Shown: positions 27,756-37,351 of the stretch, piece after piece
How the letters are laid out: the number at the start of each line of letters is the position of its first letter
How positions within the stretch are numbered: position 1 is the stretch's first letter
Source of the DNA: Jeotgalicoccus marinus DSM 19772
GTDB lineage: Bacteria > Bacillota > Bacilli > Staphylococcales > Salinicoccaceae
Assembly: GCF_000425825.1 (NCBI RefSeq)
Contig: NZ_KE384460.1
Location: 24,779-88,778 of the forward strand
DNA length: 64,000 nt
Direction of reading: 5' to 3'
Position numbers and translations under genes: made by a program
The notes under the pieces: model-generated
Seen by the model: the letters and a program-made list of their open reading frames with translations, nothing else
What the model was told of the DNA's origin: nothing
Databases searched by the model: none

Positions 27756-28604
27756 ATGATTTTTATAGGACTGACAGGCTGGGGTGACCATGATTCACTA
27801 TATACAGAACTGTCAAACAAAAAAGATAAATTGATGACTTATGCTTCACATTTTCCAATTGTAGAACTCGATGCTACATATTATGCCATACAAAGAACAT
27901 CTACAATAGAAAAATGGTGTCAGGAGACACCAGAGTCATTTAAATTTGTTGTTAAGGCACATCAATTTATGACAGGGCATAGTGATTATCGTGATTACTA
28001 TGATTCAATTAAAGATGTCTTTATAGCATTTAAAGATATGTTAAAACCAATGCAAGAAAGAAATAAACTCGCTTTTGTCTTACTACAATTTCCACCGTGG
28101 TTTGATTGTACAAGTAAAAATATAAGATATGTAAAATTTGCAACAGAATTATTAAAACCATACAAAATTGCAGTAGAATTTCGTAACCAAACATGGTTTC
28201 AAGATGAGTATAAAGAAGAAACGCTTAGTTTTTTACATGACTCAGAATTGATTCACAGTATTTGTGACGAACCCAATGCTGGTATCGGGTCAATACCATT
28301 TGTTAACAGAGTCACTGATGATATTGCCTTTATTAGACTACATGGTCGTAACGTACATGGTTGGACCCAGCAAAATCGAACTTCTGATGAGTGGCGTGAG
28401 GTACGTTATCTATATGATTATAACAAAGATGAGCTCGCTTGGTTGAAAAGACAAGTGGATATTCTAAAACATAAAACGAAACATATATATATCGTCTTTA
28501 ATAATAATTCCGGTGGCCATGCTGCAGGAAATGCCAAGACTTTTATAGATTTAATGGATATTGAATATAGCGGGCTATTTCCTAAACAATTGAAACTATT
28601 CTAA
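27756..28604 (+). CDS. DUF72-family protein
   Basis: This 282-aa TIM-barrel-like protein of the DUF72 family carries GLTGWGDHDSLY at the start (aligned with the usual GTSGW), FVVKAHQFMTGH, FVLLQFPPWF, AVEFRNQTWF and FIRLHGRN-x-HGW. The fold is that of a barrel hydrolase or isomerase, but the function is unknown. AAGGTGA precedes the ATG. It is divergent from the EamA gene, and a TauE transporter follows after 13 nt, so those two are likely co-transcribed. Confidence 0.88.
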   Translation: MIFIGLTGWGDHDSLYTELSNKKDKLMTYASHFPIVELDATYYAIQRTSTIEKWCQETPESFKFVVKAHQFMTGHSDYRDYYDSIKDVFIAFKDMLKPMQERNKLAFVLLQFPPWFDCTSKNIRYVKFATELLKPYKIAVEFRNQTWFQDEYKEETLSFLHDSELIHSICDEPNAGIGSIPFVNRVTDDIAFIRLHGRNVHGWTQQNRTSDEWREVRYLYDYNKDELAWLKRQVDILKHKTKHIYIVFNNNSGGHAAGNAKTFIDLMDIEYSGLFPKQLKLF

Positions 28605-28617
28605 GGGGCTGGACGAC

Positions 28618-29445
28618 ATGATTACAGTTGTCATTATACTGATGTTAATCGGGTTACTCTCTTCTATTTTAGGATCACTCGTCGGTATTGGCGGGGGTGT
28701 TATTGTTGTGCCTGCACTAATGTATTTCGGACTATCTTTAGGGCTCTTACCTGCGATAACACCTCAAACAGCTGTCGGTACATCTAGTATGCTATTAATT
28801 TTCACAGGCTTAAGTGCGATGTGGTCGTATGCAAAAAACAATCAAGTTGATAGACAAAATGGTACGCTATTTTTAATCGGACTAATTCCTGGAGCCTTCA
28901 CAGGTTCTTATGCGAGTAGTCTTTTTACAGTGGATAGTTTCAATTTATACTTTGGTGTCTTCCTAATTTTTGTTTCAATTTTGTTGGTCGTTAGAAACAA
29001 GATTAAACCATTAAAAATATTTCAAAATCCTAAATATATGAAGCCTCATAGAGACAATATGGGGAATGTCTATCACTATGGTTTCCCACCGTATCTGGCT
29101 ATTGCAATTACGTTTCTAGTTGGTTTTGTAACGGGGCTCTTCGGTATTGGTGGTGGCGTACTGATGACGCCGCTCATGTTGATGGTCTTTCGTATGCCAC
29201 CGACTATTGCCATTGGTACAAGTATGATGATGGTCTTCTTTTCTGGCTTATCCTCTGCCTCAGGTCATATACTACAAGGGAATGTCGTCTTTATGTATAT
29301 ACTCTTACTTGTGCCTGCTGCTATTTTAGGTGCGAATATAGGTGTTAAGATTAATCAGAAATTCAACTCAAACAGTCTCGTTATCATCTTACGTTCTGTT
29401 CTATTCCTACTGGGTATATATTTAATTTCTCAAACTTTTTTCTAA
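28618..29445 (+). CDS. TauE/SafE-family anion exporter
   Basis: This 275-aa membrane protein has seven to eight helices and two internal repeats, each with the family motif: SLVGIGGGVIVVPALMYFGL (first repeat) and GLFGIGGGVLMTPLMLMV (second). Relatives move sulfite, sulfoacetate or other small anions across the membrane; the substrate here is unknown. It starts 13 nt after the DUF72 gene, and a metallophosphatase follows after 12 nt. Confidence 0.88.
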   Translation: MITVVIILMLIGLLSSILGSLVGIGGGVIVVPALMYFGLSLGLLPAITPQTAVGTSSMLLIFTGLSAMWSYAKNNQVDRQNGTLFLIGLIPGAFTGSYASSLFTVDSFNLYFGVFLIFVSILLVVRNKIKPLKIFQNPKYMKPHRDNMGNVYHYGFPPYLAIAITFLVGFVTGLFGIGGGVLMTPLMLMVFRMPPTIAIGTSMMMVFFSGLSSASGHILQGNVVFMYILLLVPAAILGANIGVKINQKFNSNSLVIILRSVLFLLGIYLISQTFF

Positions 29446-29457
29446 GGAGTGTATAGT

Positions 29458-30777
29458 ATGGAAGTGAAGATTTATCACACAAATGATATTCACAGTGCGT
29501 TAGATAACTATGTGAAATTTACTAGTTTTCTTAACGATAAAAGACACCAATACAGTGATAACATGGTATATGTGGACATTGGTGATCATGTTGACCGCTC
29601 ACATCCATACACTGAGGCAACGCTCGGTAAAGGAAATATTGAACTATTAAACGAAGCGACATGCGATGTTGCGACGATAGGGAATAATGAAGGTATTACC
29701 CTTACAAAAGAACAATTGAAACACCTTTATGATGATGCGAACTTTGATGTTATTTGTACAAACTTAAGAGAGGTTGGTGCGGATAATCCATTTTTTAAAC
29801 CCTACACTATTAAGGAAGTGAAGGGTGTTAAGATTGGTTTTATAGCGGCGACTGTTGAATTTACCCCATTTTACTTAGCCTTAGACTGGGAAGTTGCAGA
29901 TGCATTCTCATGGGTTGAAAAATATTTAGCTGAACTTCGGGGTAAGGTGGATGTCATTGTTATGCTAAGCCATCTTGGTATGTATGATGATGAAAATTTA
30001 GCGAACCGCTTTCCAGAGATTGATTTGATTTTATCTTCACACACACATCACCACTTTGATTATGGCGAGCGCATTAATGGCGTACTCTTAGCTGCCGCTG
30101 GTCGATACGGTGAGTATATTGGAGAAGTGACCTTGAACTTTCAAGGTAAAAAATTGATCGGTAAAAATGCAAAATTGATTGAGGCCGACTTCCTTGCACC
30201 TAAAGAAAACAATTATTATCAACTCGGTAAAGAAATGCTGAGTAATACAGTGATTAAAAGTGACGCCTATCCGATTGAAAGACGACTGTATTCTGCCTCT
30301 CGTTTTGCATCCTTACTAGCTTATATGATACGAGATTTTACAGACAGTGATGTAGGTCTTATTCATACTGGTCTAGTGGCTAGTCCGTTTGAAGGTGGAG
30401 AATTGACAGAGTATGCTTTACACAAAGTATTACCACACGCGATTAATGCTGTGAAAATCGAGTTGACAGGACGAGAAATGAAAGAAGTTTTTACAGAAGC
30501 AAATCGTCATGAGTATAAGGATGAGATTGTCAGGGGCCTCGGTTTTAGAGGTGATATATTTGGTGCCTTTGTCATGGATAATATATCGTACGTTCAATCT
30601 GAGAGAGAGTATTACATCGGCAATGAATTAATTGATGATGGACGTACATATTCACTTGGTACTTTAGATATGTATACATTCGGTCGTATTTTCCCACAGT
30701 TTAGATATTCAAAAAAAGATTATATGATGCCAGATTTACTCCGCGACATTATCAAGAACTATTTAAAATGCTTATAG
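29458..30777 (+). CDS. Metallophosphatase/5'-nucleotidase-like protein
   Basis: This 439-aa protein has a calcineurin-like metallophosphoesterase domain and a C-terminal 5'-nucleotidase domain. Metal ligands are in HTNDIH, VDIGDHVD, IGNNEG, LSHLGMY and LSSHTHHHF. There is no signal peptide, so it is probably cytoplasmic, like the YunD group of bacilli, whose substrate is unclear (nucleotide or UDP-sugar). I start at ATG 29458 after AAGGAGTG, not the in-frame GTG at 29449. Probably the last gene of a DUF72-TauE-nucleotidase unit. Confidence 0.88.
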   Translation: MEVKIYHTNDIHSALDNYVKFTSFLNDKRHQYSDNMVYVDIGDHVDRSHPYTEATLGKGNIELLNEATCDVATIGNNEGITLTKEQLKHLYDDANFDVICTNLREVGADNPFFKPYTIKEVKGVKIGFIAATVEFTPFYLALDWEVADAFSWVEKYLAELRGKVDVIVMLSHLGMYDDENLANRFPEIDLILSSHTHHHFDYGERINGVLLAAAGRYGEYIGEVTLNFQGKKLIGKNAKLIEADFLAPKENNYYQLGKEMLSNTVIKSDAYPIERRLYSASRFASLLAYMIRDFTDSDVGLIHTGLVASPFEGGELTEYALHKVLPHAINAVKIELTGREMKEVFTEANRHEYKDEIVRGLGFRGDIFGAFVMDNISYVQSEREYYIGNELIDDGRTYSLGTLDMYTFGRIFPQFRYSKKDYMMPDLLRDIIKNYLKCL

Positions 30778-30797
30778 TCATTTATAAAAGCTTGTGT

Positions 30798-30803
30798 TAT
30801 AAT
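30798..30803 (+). promoter_or_regulatory. Extended -10 promoter of lysine riboswitch
   Basis: TGTTATAAT combines a TGn extension with a perfect TATAAT at 30798-30803, 22 nt before the riboswitch P1 stem. The -35 is weak. Confidence 0.65.
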
Positions 30804-30825
30804 GAAAAACAATTGAATAAAAAAA

Positions 30826-30975
30826 GTAGAGGTTGCGTTTTTTATCAGTAAATATTCTAGCAGGCATGCGATTAGGAATATCGAAAGGGAAAGACGCCGA
30901 AGAATAAGACCGGCGGGTACTTATTCTGGGTCTTAGTTTAAGAGACTAAGGACTGTCAGTTATATGATGCGCTAC
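30826..30975 (+). promoter_or_regulatory. Lysine riboswitch (L-box)
   Basis: The conserved elements of the lysine aptamer appear in order: AGAGGTTGCG, AGTAA, AAGGGAAAGACGCCGAAG, GGCGGG, CTGGGTCTTAG, GGACTGTCA and closing GCGCTAC, which pairs with GTAG at the start. It should repress the downstream transporter when lysine is abundant. Confidence 0.95.
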
Positions 30976-30986
30976 AGTACATTGGA

Positions 30987-31028
30987 ATCATAAATGCGTA
31001 CATAATAGCGTGTTTATGGTTTTTTTAT
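30987..31028 (+). terminator. Terminator of lysine riboswitch
   Basis: ATCATAAATGCG (30987-30998) pairs through some G-T pairs with CGTGTTTATGGT (31009-31020), followed by seven Ts. Confidence 0.85.
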
Positions 31029-31053
31029 TTGAAATTTTTAGGAGGAAATACAT

Positions 31054-32637
31054 ATGGAATCTTTTTTAAGTTGGGAATACATGCCCTTGGTCCCACCTTT
31101 ACTCACACTGATCTTAGTTATTATAACTAGAAAAGTCAGTATCAGTTTAGGTGCCGGAATTGTGACTGCTGCTTTCGTTATTGCTGGTGGGCACTTTGGT
31201 GAGTTCTTCCAAATTTTAATCGACTCATTTTTAGCAATATTTATTGAAGATGGTGGTTTAAACACATGGAACGCCTTCATCTTAATCTTTTTAACATTAC
31301 TTGGTATTATGACTGCATTTATGAACATGTCAGGCGGTGCAAAAGCCTTTACGGAATGGGCCTTAACGAAAGTTAAAACTAGACGTGGAGCGGGTCTTAT
31401 TACCGGACTTTTAGGCGTTATTATTTTTATAGATGATTACTTTAGTTCTTTAATTGTTGGTCAAGTTGCCAAACCCATCACGGACAAATTTAAAATTTCT
31501 AGAGCAAAGCTTGCATACTTGGTTGATACAACAGCTTCTCCAGTATCTATAATGGTTCCAATTTCAAGTTGGGGTGCGGGTATTATGGGTATGACAGCTC
31601 CATTGTTAGTCAGTGCTGGTCTAGAACATATTTCTCCTTTCCAAAGCTTTATATATATGGTGCCAATGAACTTCTATGTCATTGCTGCAATGGCAATTAT
31701 GCTTTTCGTTATTATTTTTAAGTTCGATATTGGACCGATGAGAAAACAAGAAGACTTAGCCATTAACGAAGGTATTTTAAGGGATAAGGTACCTGATATG
31801 GCAACTGAAGAAGACGACCTCCCAGTTCATGAAGGCTCCAGTGCTAAAGCATTAACAGTACCAATCATCGGTTTAGCAATAACTGTTATTGCAAGCATGT
31901 TCATCTCTGGGGGGATTGCTGCTGGTTCTTGGACCTTAATCGATATGTTGGAGAATATGATGATTACCCACTCATTAGTAATTGGTGGTCTTGTAGGGCT
32001 AGCTTTAGCTCTAGTTTACTATATTGGACATACAAAGAACGATGATAACTTTGGATTTAAACAAGTACTTTTAGGAATTAAAACAGGGTTCCTTGCAATG
32101 TTTCCAGCAATGTTAGTCTTAACTTTCGCTTGGATGATTGGTGGTTTAATTACTGAACTCGGAACAGGTGATGTGCTCGGAGGTATGGTTGAAAGTTCTA
32201 ACCTGCCCGTTTCACTTGTTCCTGCCGTCATTTTTATTGTTGCATGTATTATGGCTATGGCAACGGGAACAAGCTGGGGTTCATTCGGTATATTAATTCC
32301 AATTGCAGGCGAAATTATGATTTCATTAAATGCAACTGATTTATTATTACCATCAATTGCAGCTGTACTAGCTGGTGCGGTATTTGGTGATCACTGTTCA
32401 CCAATTTCTGATACGACAATTCTATCAGCAACTGGCTCCGGGGCGGACTATATCGTTCACGTAATGACCCAGTTACCTTATGCCATTTTATCAGCTGTTA
32501 TCGGGCTAGTTGCCTTTGTTGTACTCGGGACAACACTTAGTGTTGGTCTAGCACTACTAAGTTTACTTGCATGTTTAATCGTCGTATTTATTGTTGTAAA
32601 ATTCATCTACAGACCTGTATCTAAAGAAACCACATAA
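31054..32637 (+). CDS. NhaC-family transporter, probable lysine importer
   Basis: This 527-aa protein has about 12 membrane segments and belongs to the Na+/H+ antiporter NhaC family. Signatures include IIFIDDYFSSLIVGQVAKPI, DTTASPVSIMVPISSWGAG and GDHCSPISDTTILSATGSGAD. The lysine riboswitch in its leader argues that it imports lysine, a role proposed for riboswitch-linked NhaC homologues, rather than simply exchanging sodium. AGGAGG precedes the ATG. Monocistronic. Confidence 0.9.
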   Translation: MESFLSWEYMPLVPPLLTLILVIITRKVSISLGAGIVTAAFVIAGGHFGEFFQILIDSFLAIFIEDGGLNTWNAFILIFLTLLGIMTAFMNMSGGAKAFTEWALTKVKTRRGAGLITGLLGVIIFIDDYFSSLIVGQVAKPITDKFKISRAKLAYLVDTTASPVSIMVPISSWGAGIMGMTAPLLVSAGLEHISPFQSFIYMVPMNFYVIAAMAIMLFVIIFKFDIGPMRKQEDLAINEGILRDKVPDMATEEDDLPVHEGSSAKALTVPIIGLAITVIASMFISGGIAAGSWTLIDMLENMMITHSLVIGGLVGLALALVYYIGHTKNDDNFGFKQVLLGIKTGFLAMFPAMLVLTFAWMIGGLITELGTGDVLGGMVESSNLPVSLVPAVIFIVACIMAMATGTSWGSFGILIPIAGEIMISLNATDLLLPSIAAVLAGAVFGDHCSPISDTTILSATGSGADYIVHVMTQLPYAILSAVIGLVAFVVLGTTLSVGLALLSLLACLIVVFIVVKFIYRPVSKETT

Positions 32638-32686
32638 GAAATAACTGTGGTAAAATAGAGTTATTATAGGTAAAGGATGTGTCAAT

Positions 32687-33010
32687 GTGATTACCATTGG
32701 TCATATGAACTTTGAACTCGTGGAAAATTACCGCGATGCATTTGATGAAGAGGTCTTTGTTGAAAAGTATAGTGAACTACTAAATAAATATGACTATATC
32801 GTCGGCGATATTGGTTATGAAAAATTAAGGCTTGCTGGTTTTTATCGATCTTCTAAACGTAAAATAGAGCCGGATAAAAGAGCAGACACAATCCAAGAAT
32901 ATTTAAATGAATACTGCAACTTTGGATGTGCTTACTTTATTTTAAGAAAAGTAACTAAGGCAGAATTGAAGACACAGAATGAAGAAAATGGTGAAGAAGC
33001 GGAGGTGTAA
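32687..33010 (+). CDS. yutD: YutD-family protein
   Basis: This 107-aa soluble protein of unknown function has the YutD core: F-D-E-E-V-F-V-E-K-Y-S-E-L-L, YDYIVGDIGYEKLRLAGFY and NEYCNFGCAYFILRK, with Cys residues in NFGC. The start is GTG. It heads the yutD-yutE-yutF set shared with bacilli, so these are likely expressed together. Confidence 0.88.
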   Translation: MITIGHMNFELVENYRDAFDEEVFVEKYSELLNKYDYIVGDIGYEKLRLAGFYRSSKRKIEPDKRADTIQEYLNEYCNFGCAYFILRKVTKAELKTQNEENGEEAEV

Positions 33011-33070
33011 ACCTTAGCTTCTTCTTTTTCTATGATATGATTAATACGAATAGATTAGATGAGGTGACTT

Positions 33071-33496
33071 ATGTATTTTGTAGATAAAACGTTATTAAAT
33101 AAGCGTTTAGCTTATATTGAAGAGATGTCGAAATTAGTAGACACAGACGACAAACTTGCCTTGGAACGCACGTGTCAGATGTTGATTGAAGCGACTGTTG
33201 ATGTCGGGAATATGATCATTGATGCTTTTATCTTAAGAGATCCTGGTAGCTATCAGGATGTTATTGACATAATGGAACAAGAGAAAGTCATCGATAGTAA
33301 TGATGCATTGAAATTTAAAAATACCTTAAAATGGCGTACAGAGTTAACTAGAAATTATACGGATATTGACCATCAAAGTATGAAACTTGATTTCCTTGAT
33401 AACATTGATGCCTACAAAAATTTTAAGGCAAGTTTTGAACACTTCAGAAAAACTGATCCTCAAGCTGTAACAGCTTTTTCGACAGATGATGTATAA
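33071..33496 (+). CDS. yutE: DUF86 (HEPN) protein YutE
   Basis: This 141-aa all-helical protein carries the HEPN RNase motif R-x6-H at Arg94-His101 (RNYTDIDH) and the family helix ERTCQMLIEATVDVGNMII. HEPN proteins of this kind often pair with MNT nucleotidyltransferases as toxin-antitoxin systems, but no MNT gene is adjacent, so a housekeeping role is more likely. GAGGTGA precedes the ATG. Its last 11 nt overlap yutF. Confidence 0.87.
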   Translation: MYFVDKTLLNKRLAYIEEMSKLVDTDDKLALERTCQMLIEATVDVGNMIIDAFILRDPGSYQDVIDIMEQEKVIDSNDALKFKNTLKWRTELTRNYTDIDHQSMKLDFLDNIDAYKNFKASFEHFRKTDPQAVTAFSTDDV

Positions 33497-34244
33497 GGGT
33501 TATTTGATTGATCTTGATGGAACGATGTTTAATGGAGACGAGGTCATTGATGGTGCAAGGGAATTTATAGATCGTTTGAATGAAGAAAAACTGCCTTACT
33601 TATTCTTAACAAATAATGCGACGAGAAGTAAAAATGAATTGCAAGAAAAATTTGATGTTCTGGGTTTTAAAACCTCTACGCATCATATTTATACTTCTGC
33701 TATGGCGATGGCGAAATATATAGAGGAACATTATAAAGCACCTAAGGTATTTGTCATTGGTACAGATAGCTTTAAAGCTACACTAGAAGAAGTTGCAGAG
33801 CTGACAGATGAAGCAGTCGATGTGGTTGTAATGGGCCTTGATCCAACGATTACATACGACAAGATTATTCAAGCATGCAGGTTAATTCAAAATGGTGCTA
33901 AATTTTTAGCGACGAATCCTGACCAGAAAATCAAGAGCCATTTTGGATTTTCACCTGGTAATGGTGCCTTTGTGAAACTAGTCAGTGATGTAACAGGTGT
34001 AGACCCAACGATTATCGGTAAACCTGAAAAATTTATTTTAGAAGGTGCCTTGGTTCAACTCAAACTTAATAAAAAAGATGTCGCGATGATTGGGGATAAT
34101 TATGATACCGACATTTTGACAGGTATCAATGGCGGGGTAGATACGATTCATGTGAACACAGGTGTCCATAGTACAAAAGATGTTAAATCACGTAATAAAG
34201 TTCCGACACATCTAATAGATAATTTAAGTGAATGGCAGTTATAA
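33486..34244 (+). CDS. yutF: HAD-superfamily phosphatase, NagD-like (YutF)
   Basis: This 252-aa HAD phosphatase has motif I DLDGTMFNG (9-17), LTNNATRS, a C2 cap, the motif III lysine in the IIGKPEKF stretch, and motif IV MIGDNYDTDILTG. NagD/PGP relatives hydrolyse sugar phosphates or nucleoside monophosphates. Tandem ATG codons at 33486 and 33489 are both possible starts; the second gives the usual YKGYLIDLDG N-terminus. Confidence 0.92.
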   Translation: MMYKGYLIDLDGTMFNGDEVIDGAREFIDRLNEEKLPYLFLTNNATRSKNELQEKFDVLGFKTSTHHIYTSAMAMAKYIEEHYKAPKVFVIGTDSFKATLEEVAELTDEAVDVVVMGLDPTITYDKIIQACRLIQNGAKFLATNPDQKIKSHFGFSPGNGAFVKLVSDVTGVDPTIIGKPEKFILEGALVQLKLNKKDVAMIGDNYDTDILTGINGGVDTIHVNTGVHSTKDVKSRNKVPTHLIDNLSEWQL

Positions 34245-34292
34245 ACGCTAATGTTAACCTTTAAAATTAAGGGTTAACATTAGCGTTTTTTT
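34244..34292 (+). terminator. Terminator after yutF
   Basis: CGCTAATGTTAACC-TTT pairs with AA-GGGTTAACATTAGCG in a near-perfect stem, followed by Ts. Confidence 0.93.
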
Positions 34293-34333
34293 CTGATAAA
34301 CTAACTCTATCGATATAGGTGGAGGAAAATAGA

Positions 34334-34864
34334 ATGAAGACAAAACAACTTGTTCAGGCTGCTCTATTTGTTGGCCTCATTGCAATTGCTGCACAAATTA
34401 AAATACCCCTTGGCCCAGTGCCTTTTACTTTACAGTTGCCTATGGTGATACTTTGTGGCTTATTGTTGGGCACAAAAACAGGCGTCGTTAGTTTGATTAT
34501 ATATACATTAATTGGTCTACTTGGTGTACCTGTTTTTGCGGGAGCTGCAGGTTTAGGCGCCTTTGTTTCACCAACATTTGGATTTATTTTAGGGTATATA
34601 CCCGCAGTGTTAATTTTTGGACTGGCTAAAGAAAAATCATTTATAACTATGTTTATGTGGACGCTTTTAGGGATGGCAGTAGTCTTCTTATTTGGTACAT
34701 CTTACTTTGCTTTTGTTATGGGTGTCGTTCTAAATACACCGATGGCATTTCTTGAAATTCTTTTCGTTACGGTGATTCCTTTCCTAATTAAGGACATTGC
34801 CCTAGCGATTGTAACAGTCGCCTTAGCGCGGACATTAGAAAATCGAGGCTTAAGACTTGCATAG
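34334..34864 (+). CDS. bioY: Biotin transporter BioY
   Basis: This 176-aa membrane protein with six helices is the S-component for biotin in ECF-type uptake. PLGPVPFTLQLPMVILCGLLLG (about 22-43) is the family signature, split here by its PVPFTLQ core, with FGFILGYI. I start at ATG 34334, preceded by GGTGGAGG, rather than the in-frame GTG at 34319. No bio biosynthesis gene or BirA site is evident next to it, which fits a biotin auxotroph using the shared EcfAAT module. Confidence 0.93.
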   Translation: MKTKQLVQAALFVGLIAIAAQIKIPLGPVPFTLQLPMVILCGLLLGTKTGVVSLIIYTLIGLLGVPVFAGAAGLGAFVSPTFGFILGYIPAVLIFGLAKEKSFITMFMWTLLGMAVVFLFGTSYFAFVMGVVLNTPMAFLEILFVTVIPFLIKDIALAIVTVALARTLENRGLRLA

Positions 34865-34967
34865 TAAGATAAAAAATTCAGACTTTCAATTGATGGATTT
34901 TTATGAGTAAATCCCTTATAATAGTGACTAGTAGGAGAGGCTTATTAATTGATTGGAGTGAACTTAT

Positions 34968-35210
34968 ATGACAGTCAGTCAAGATACTATGTACGAACAA
35001 GTCGAAGAGGTACTGAATAAATTGCGTCCATTTCTACTTCGTGACGGCGGAGACGTTGAACTCGTTGATGTAGAAGATGGTATTGTTAAGCTTAGATTGC
35101 TTGGTGCATGTGGGACATGCCCTAGCTCAACGATTACTCTAAAAGCGGGTATCGAACGTGCGTTACTTGAAGAAGTACCAGGCTTTGTAGAGATCGAACA
35201 AGTATTTTAA
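34968..35210 (+). CDS. NifU-like Fe-S carrier (Nfu)
   Basis: This 80-aa protein is a single Nfu domain with C-G-T-C (Cys48, Cys51) that binds a bridging [4Fe-4S] cluster between two monomers. [20 protein letters not shown] is the usual N-terminal half. It delivers clusters built by SUF (encoded at 18.9-24.1 kb) to apo-enzymes. GGAGTGA precedes the ATG. Terminated directly downstream. Confidence 0.96.
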   Translation: MTVSQDTMYEQVEEVLNKLRPFLLRDGGDVELVDVEDGIVKLRLLGACGTCPSSTITLKAGIERALLEEVPGFVEIEQVF

Positions 35211-35216
35211 CTTGCA

Positions 35217-35247
35217 GCTGGAGACGCTCGTGTCTCCAGTTTTTTTA
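35217..35247 (+). terminator. Terminator after nfu
   Basis: CTGGAGAC (35218-35225) pairs with GTCTCCAG (35232-35239), followed by seven Ts. Confidence 0.92.
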
Positions 35248-35267
35248 TTGTATGGTGAGGTGTTTTT

Positions 35268-35507
35268 ATGTTTACAATAGCAGAATTTTGTAATGCAAAT
35301 ATGCAAAAAGGAACTGAGGATGTTTATCGTGCTTTAGACCAGGATCTTGCAATTGATGTGGTGGATTATGAGTGCACAAACAATTGCGGCTTATGTTCTA
35401 AGACATTCTTTGTTTTGATAGATGGAGAGATTGTCTCTGCTAAAACTAAAGAGCAGTTGTTAGAAAAGGCATATAAAAGAATAGAGAAGAATAATAGAGA
35501 TCTATAA
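35268..35507 (+). CDS. yuzB: DUF1450 protein YuzB
   Basis: This 79-aa protein has four conserved cysteines (Cys8, Cys36, Cys40, Cys43; CTNNCGLC) and matches the YuzB/DUF1450 family. The Cys pattern suggests a metal or Fe-S site, but function is unknown. GAGGTG precedes the ATG. It lies between nfu and a HesB-type gene, which supports a link with iron-sulfur metabolism. Confidence 0.9.
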   Translation: MFTIAEFCNANMQKGTEDVYRALDQDLAIDVVDYECTNNCGLCSKTFFVLIDGEIVSAKTKEQLLEKAYKRIEKNNRDL

Positions 35508-35598
35508 TTATAAACGGTTGATTGGTGTAGCTAAAATGACTGTAGTATAATTAAATTATAAAAACTTGTGGTAATAGTATTTAAAGAGGAGTGATTTT

Positions 35599-35958
35599 AT
35601 GTCCACAGTAACATTGACTGAGAGTGCGGCATATGAAGTTAAAGATATGCTAGAAGCTAATGATATGGCTGACGGCTACCTCCGTTTTAAAGTACAGGGT
35701 GGTGGTTGTACAGGGCTTACTTATGGAATGGCTGCTGAAACGAATATAGGAGAAAGAGATGAAGTATTCGAATACTACGGTGTGAAAATGCTTGTAGATA
35801 AATTCGATTTACCTGTTGTAGATGGTACCGTAATCGACTTTAAACAATCGTTAGTCGGCGGCGGATTTACGATTGAAAATCCAAATGCGAGCTTGTCTTG
35901 TGGCTGCGGATCTTCCTTTAGAACGAAGACGAATGCGGGTGCGCCAGCAGACTGCTAA
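35599..35958 (+). CDS. HesB/IscA-type Fe-S carrier
   Basis: This 119-aa A-type carrier has the three ligand cysteines Cys37 (GGGCTGLTYG), Cys101 and Cys103 (SCGCGSSF). It passes Fe-S clusters to target proteins. The end adds a further Cys119 after a short Ala/Pro tail. AGAGGAGTG precedes the ATG. The nfu-yuzB-hesB-ndh order is conserved in staphylococci. Confidence 0.95.
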   Translation: MSTVTLTESAAYEVKDMLEANDMADGYLRFKVQGGGCTGLTYGMAAETNIGERDEVFEYYGVKMLVDKFDLPVVDGTVIDFKQSLVGGGFTIENPNASLSCGCGSSFRTKTNAGAPADC

Positions 35959-36073
35959 AATCAAGGAAAACGCTTGAATTATTGCGGTATAGTGCTAATA
36001 TTGTAACTGGTATGCATGATATATATAAATAATTCTTGCACAACAAATTACGCTTGTAGGAAGGAAAATAAAA

Positions 36074-37285
36074 ATGAGTTTTGAAAGAAAAAAAATTCTC
36101 GTACTTGGTGCGGGCTACGCTGGATTATCAACTGTAACTAAACTACAAAAACTACTCAGTGTACAAGAAGCTGATATCACATTAATCAACAAAAATGAAT
36201 ATCATTATGAATCAACTTGGTTGCATGAAACAGCAGCGGGATCAATGAACTGGGAAGACGGAGTTTATCCGATTGCTAAAGTTGTTGATAATATGAAAGT
36301 ACGTTTTGTGCCTGCAGAAGTGACTAAGATTGATCGTGATAACAAAGTTGTTCAAACGAACCAAGGTGAATTTGACTTTGATATTTTAGTTGTATCACTT
36401 GGCTTTGAAAGTGAGTCATTTGGTATTGAAGGCATGGATGAATATGCTGAAACTATCGTCAGTCCTCAATCTGCAGTAAAAGCTCGTGAAGAAATTGAGA
36501 AAAACTTCATCAACTATAAGACGAGTCAAGATAAGAGAGACCTCGCTATCTTAGTGGGTGGTGCTGGATTTACTGGCGTTGAATTCTTAGGTGAACTTGT
36601 CGAAACTCTACCTGAATTATGTAAAGCACACGGTATAGATTACAATGATGTCAAGATTACTTGTGTTGAGGCAATGCCTACAATGTTACCAATGTTCTCT
36701 GATGAGTTAACTCAGCACGCAGTTGACTTCTTAGAAAAACGTGGTGTTGAATTCATGCTTGGTACAGCGATTGTTGCTGCTAATGATAAAGGTTTTGTTG
36801 TTAAAGTGAATGATCAAGAACAGCAAATTGAAGCTTCAAGCGTAATCTGGACTGCAGGTGTACGTGGTTCTAAATTAATGGAAGAATCGTTTGAAGGTGT
36901 GAAACGTGGAAGAATTGTAGTTAATAACGATTTAACTATAGATGGATATGACAATATTTATGCAATCGGTGACGTTGCAGCGGTAATGAACGGCACAGGT
37001 AAGGATGCACGTCCTTACCCAACAACAGCTCAAATCGCTATGCAATTAGGTGAACACACTGCTAAGAACATTAAATTGAGTTTAGATGGTGATAAGAAAG
37101 AACCGTTTGTATACGATGACAAAGGTACTGTATGTTCTTTAGGTTCTAAAGATGGTATCGGTGTTGTTATGGGTAAAGAAATTAAAGGTAAACCAGCTGC
37201 TTTCATGAAGAAAGTCATCGACACACGTGCAGTGTTCAAAATCGGTGGCCTTGCACTGGCTGCGACTAAAGGTAAATTCATGTAA
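36074..37285 (+). CDS. ndh: Type II NADH dehydrogenase
   Basis: This 403-aa FAD-dependent NADH:menaquinone oxidoreductase is non-proton-pumping and peripheral at the membrane. The FAD-binding fold is GAGYAGLST (12-20), the NADH-binding fold is [15 protein letters not shown] near 161, and the C-terminal FAD contact is [11 protein letters not shown] near 298. The amphipathic C-terminal helix should bind the membrane. GGAAGGAA precedes the ATG. It feeds electrons to quinol oxidases whose heme O comes from CtaB. Confidence 0.95.
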   Translation: MSFERKKILVLGAGYAGLSTVTKLQKLLSVQEADITLINKNEYHYESTWLHETAAGSMNWEDGVYPIAKVVDNMKVRFVPAEVTKIDRDNKVVQTNQGEFDFDILVVSLGFESESFGIEGMDEYAETIVSPQSAVKAREEIEKNFINYKTSQDKRDLAILVGGAGFTGVEFLGELVETLPELCKAHGIDYNDVKITCVEAMPTMLPMFSDELTQHAVDFLEKRGVEFMLGTAIVAANDKGFVVKVNDQEQQIEASSVIWTAGVRGSKLMEESFEGVKRGRIVVNNDLTIDGYDNIYAIGDVAAVMNGTGKDARPYPTTAQIAMQLGEHTAKNIKLSLDGDKKEPFVYDDKGTVCSLGSKDGIGVVMGKEIKGKPAAFMKKVIDTRAVFKIGGLALAATKGKFM

Positions 37286-37351
37286 GTTAAAAGTTAGCAT
37301 TATGCATGGGTATATATAATGCCCATGCTTATTTTTTTGGAGGAAACATAT

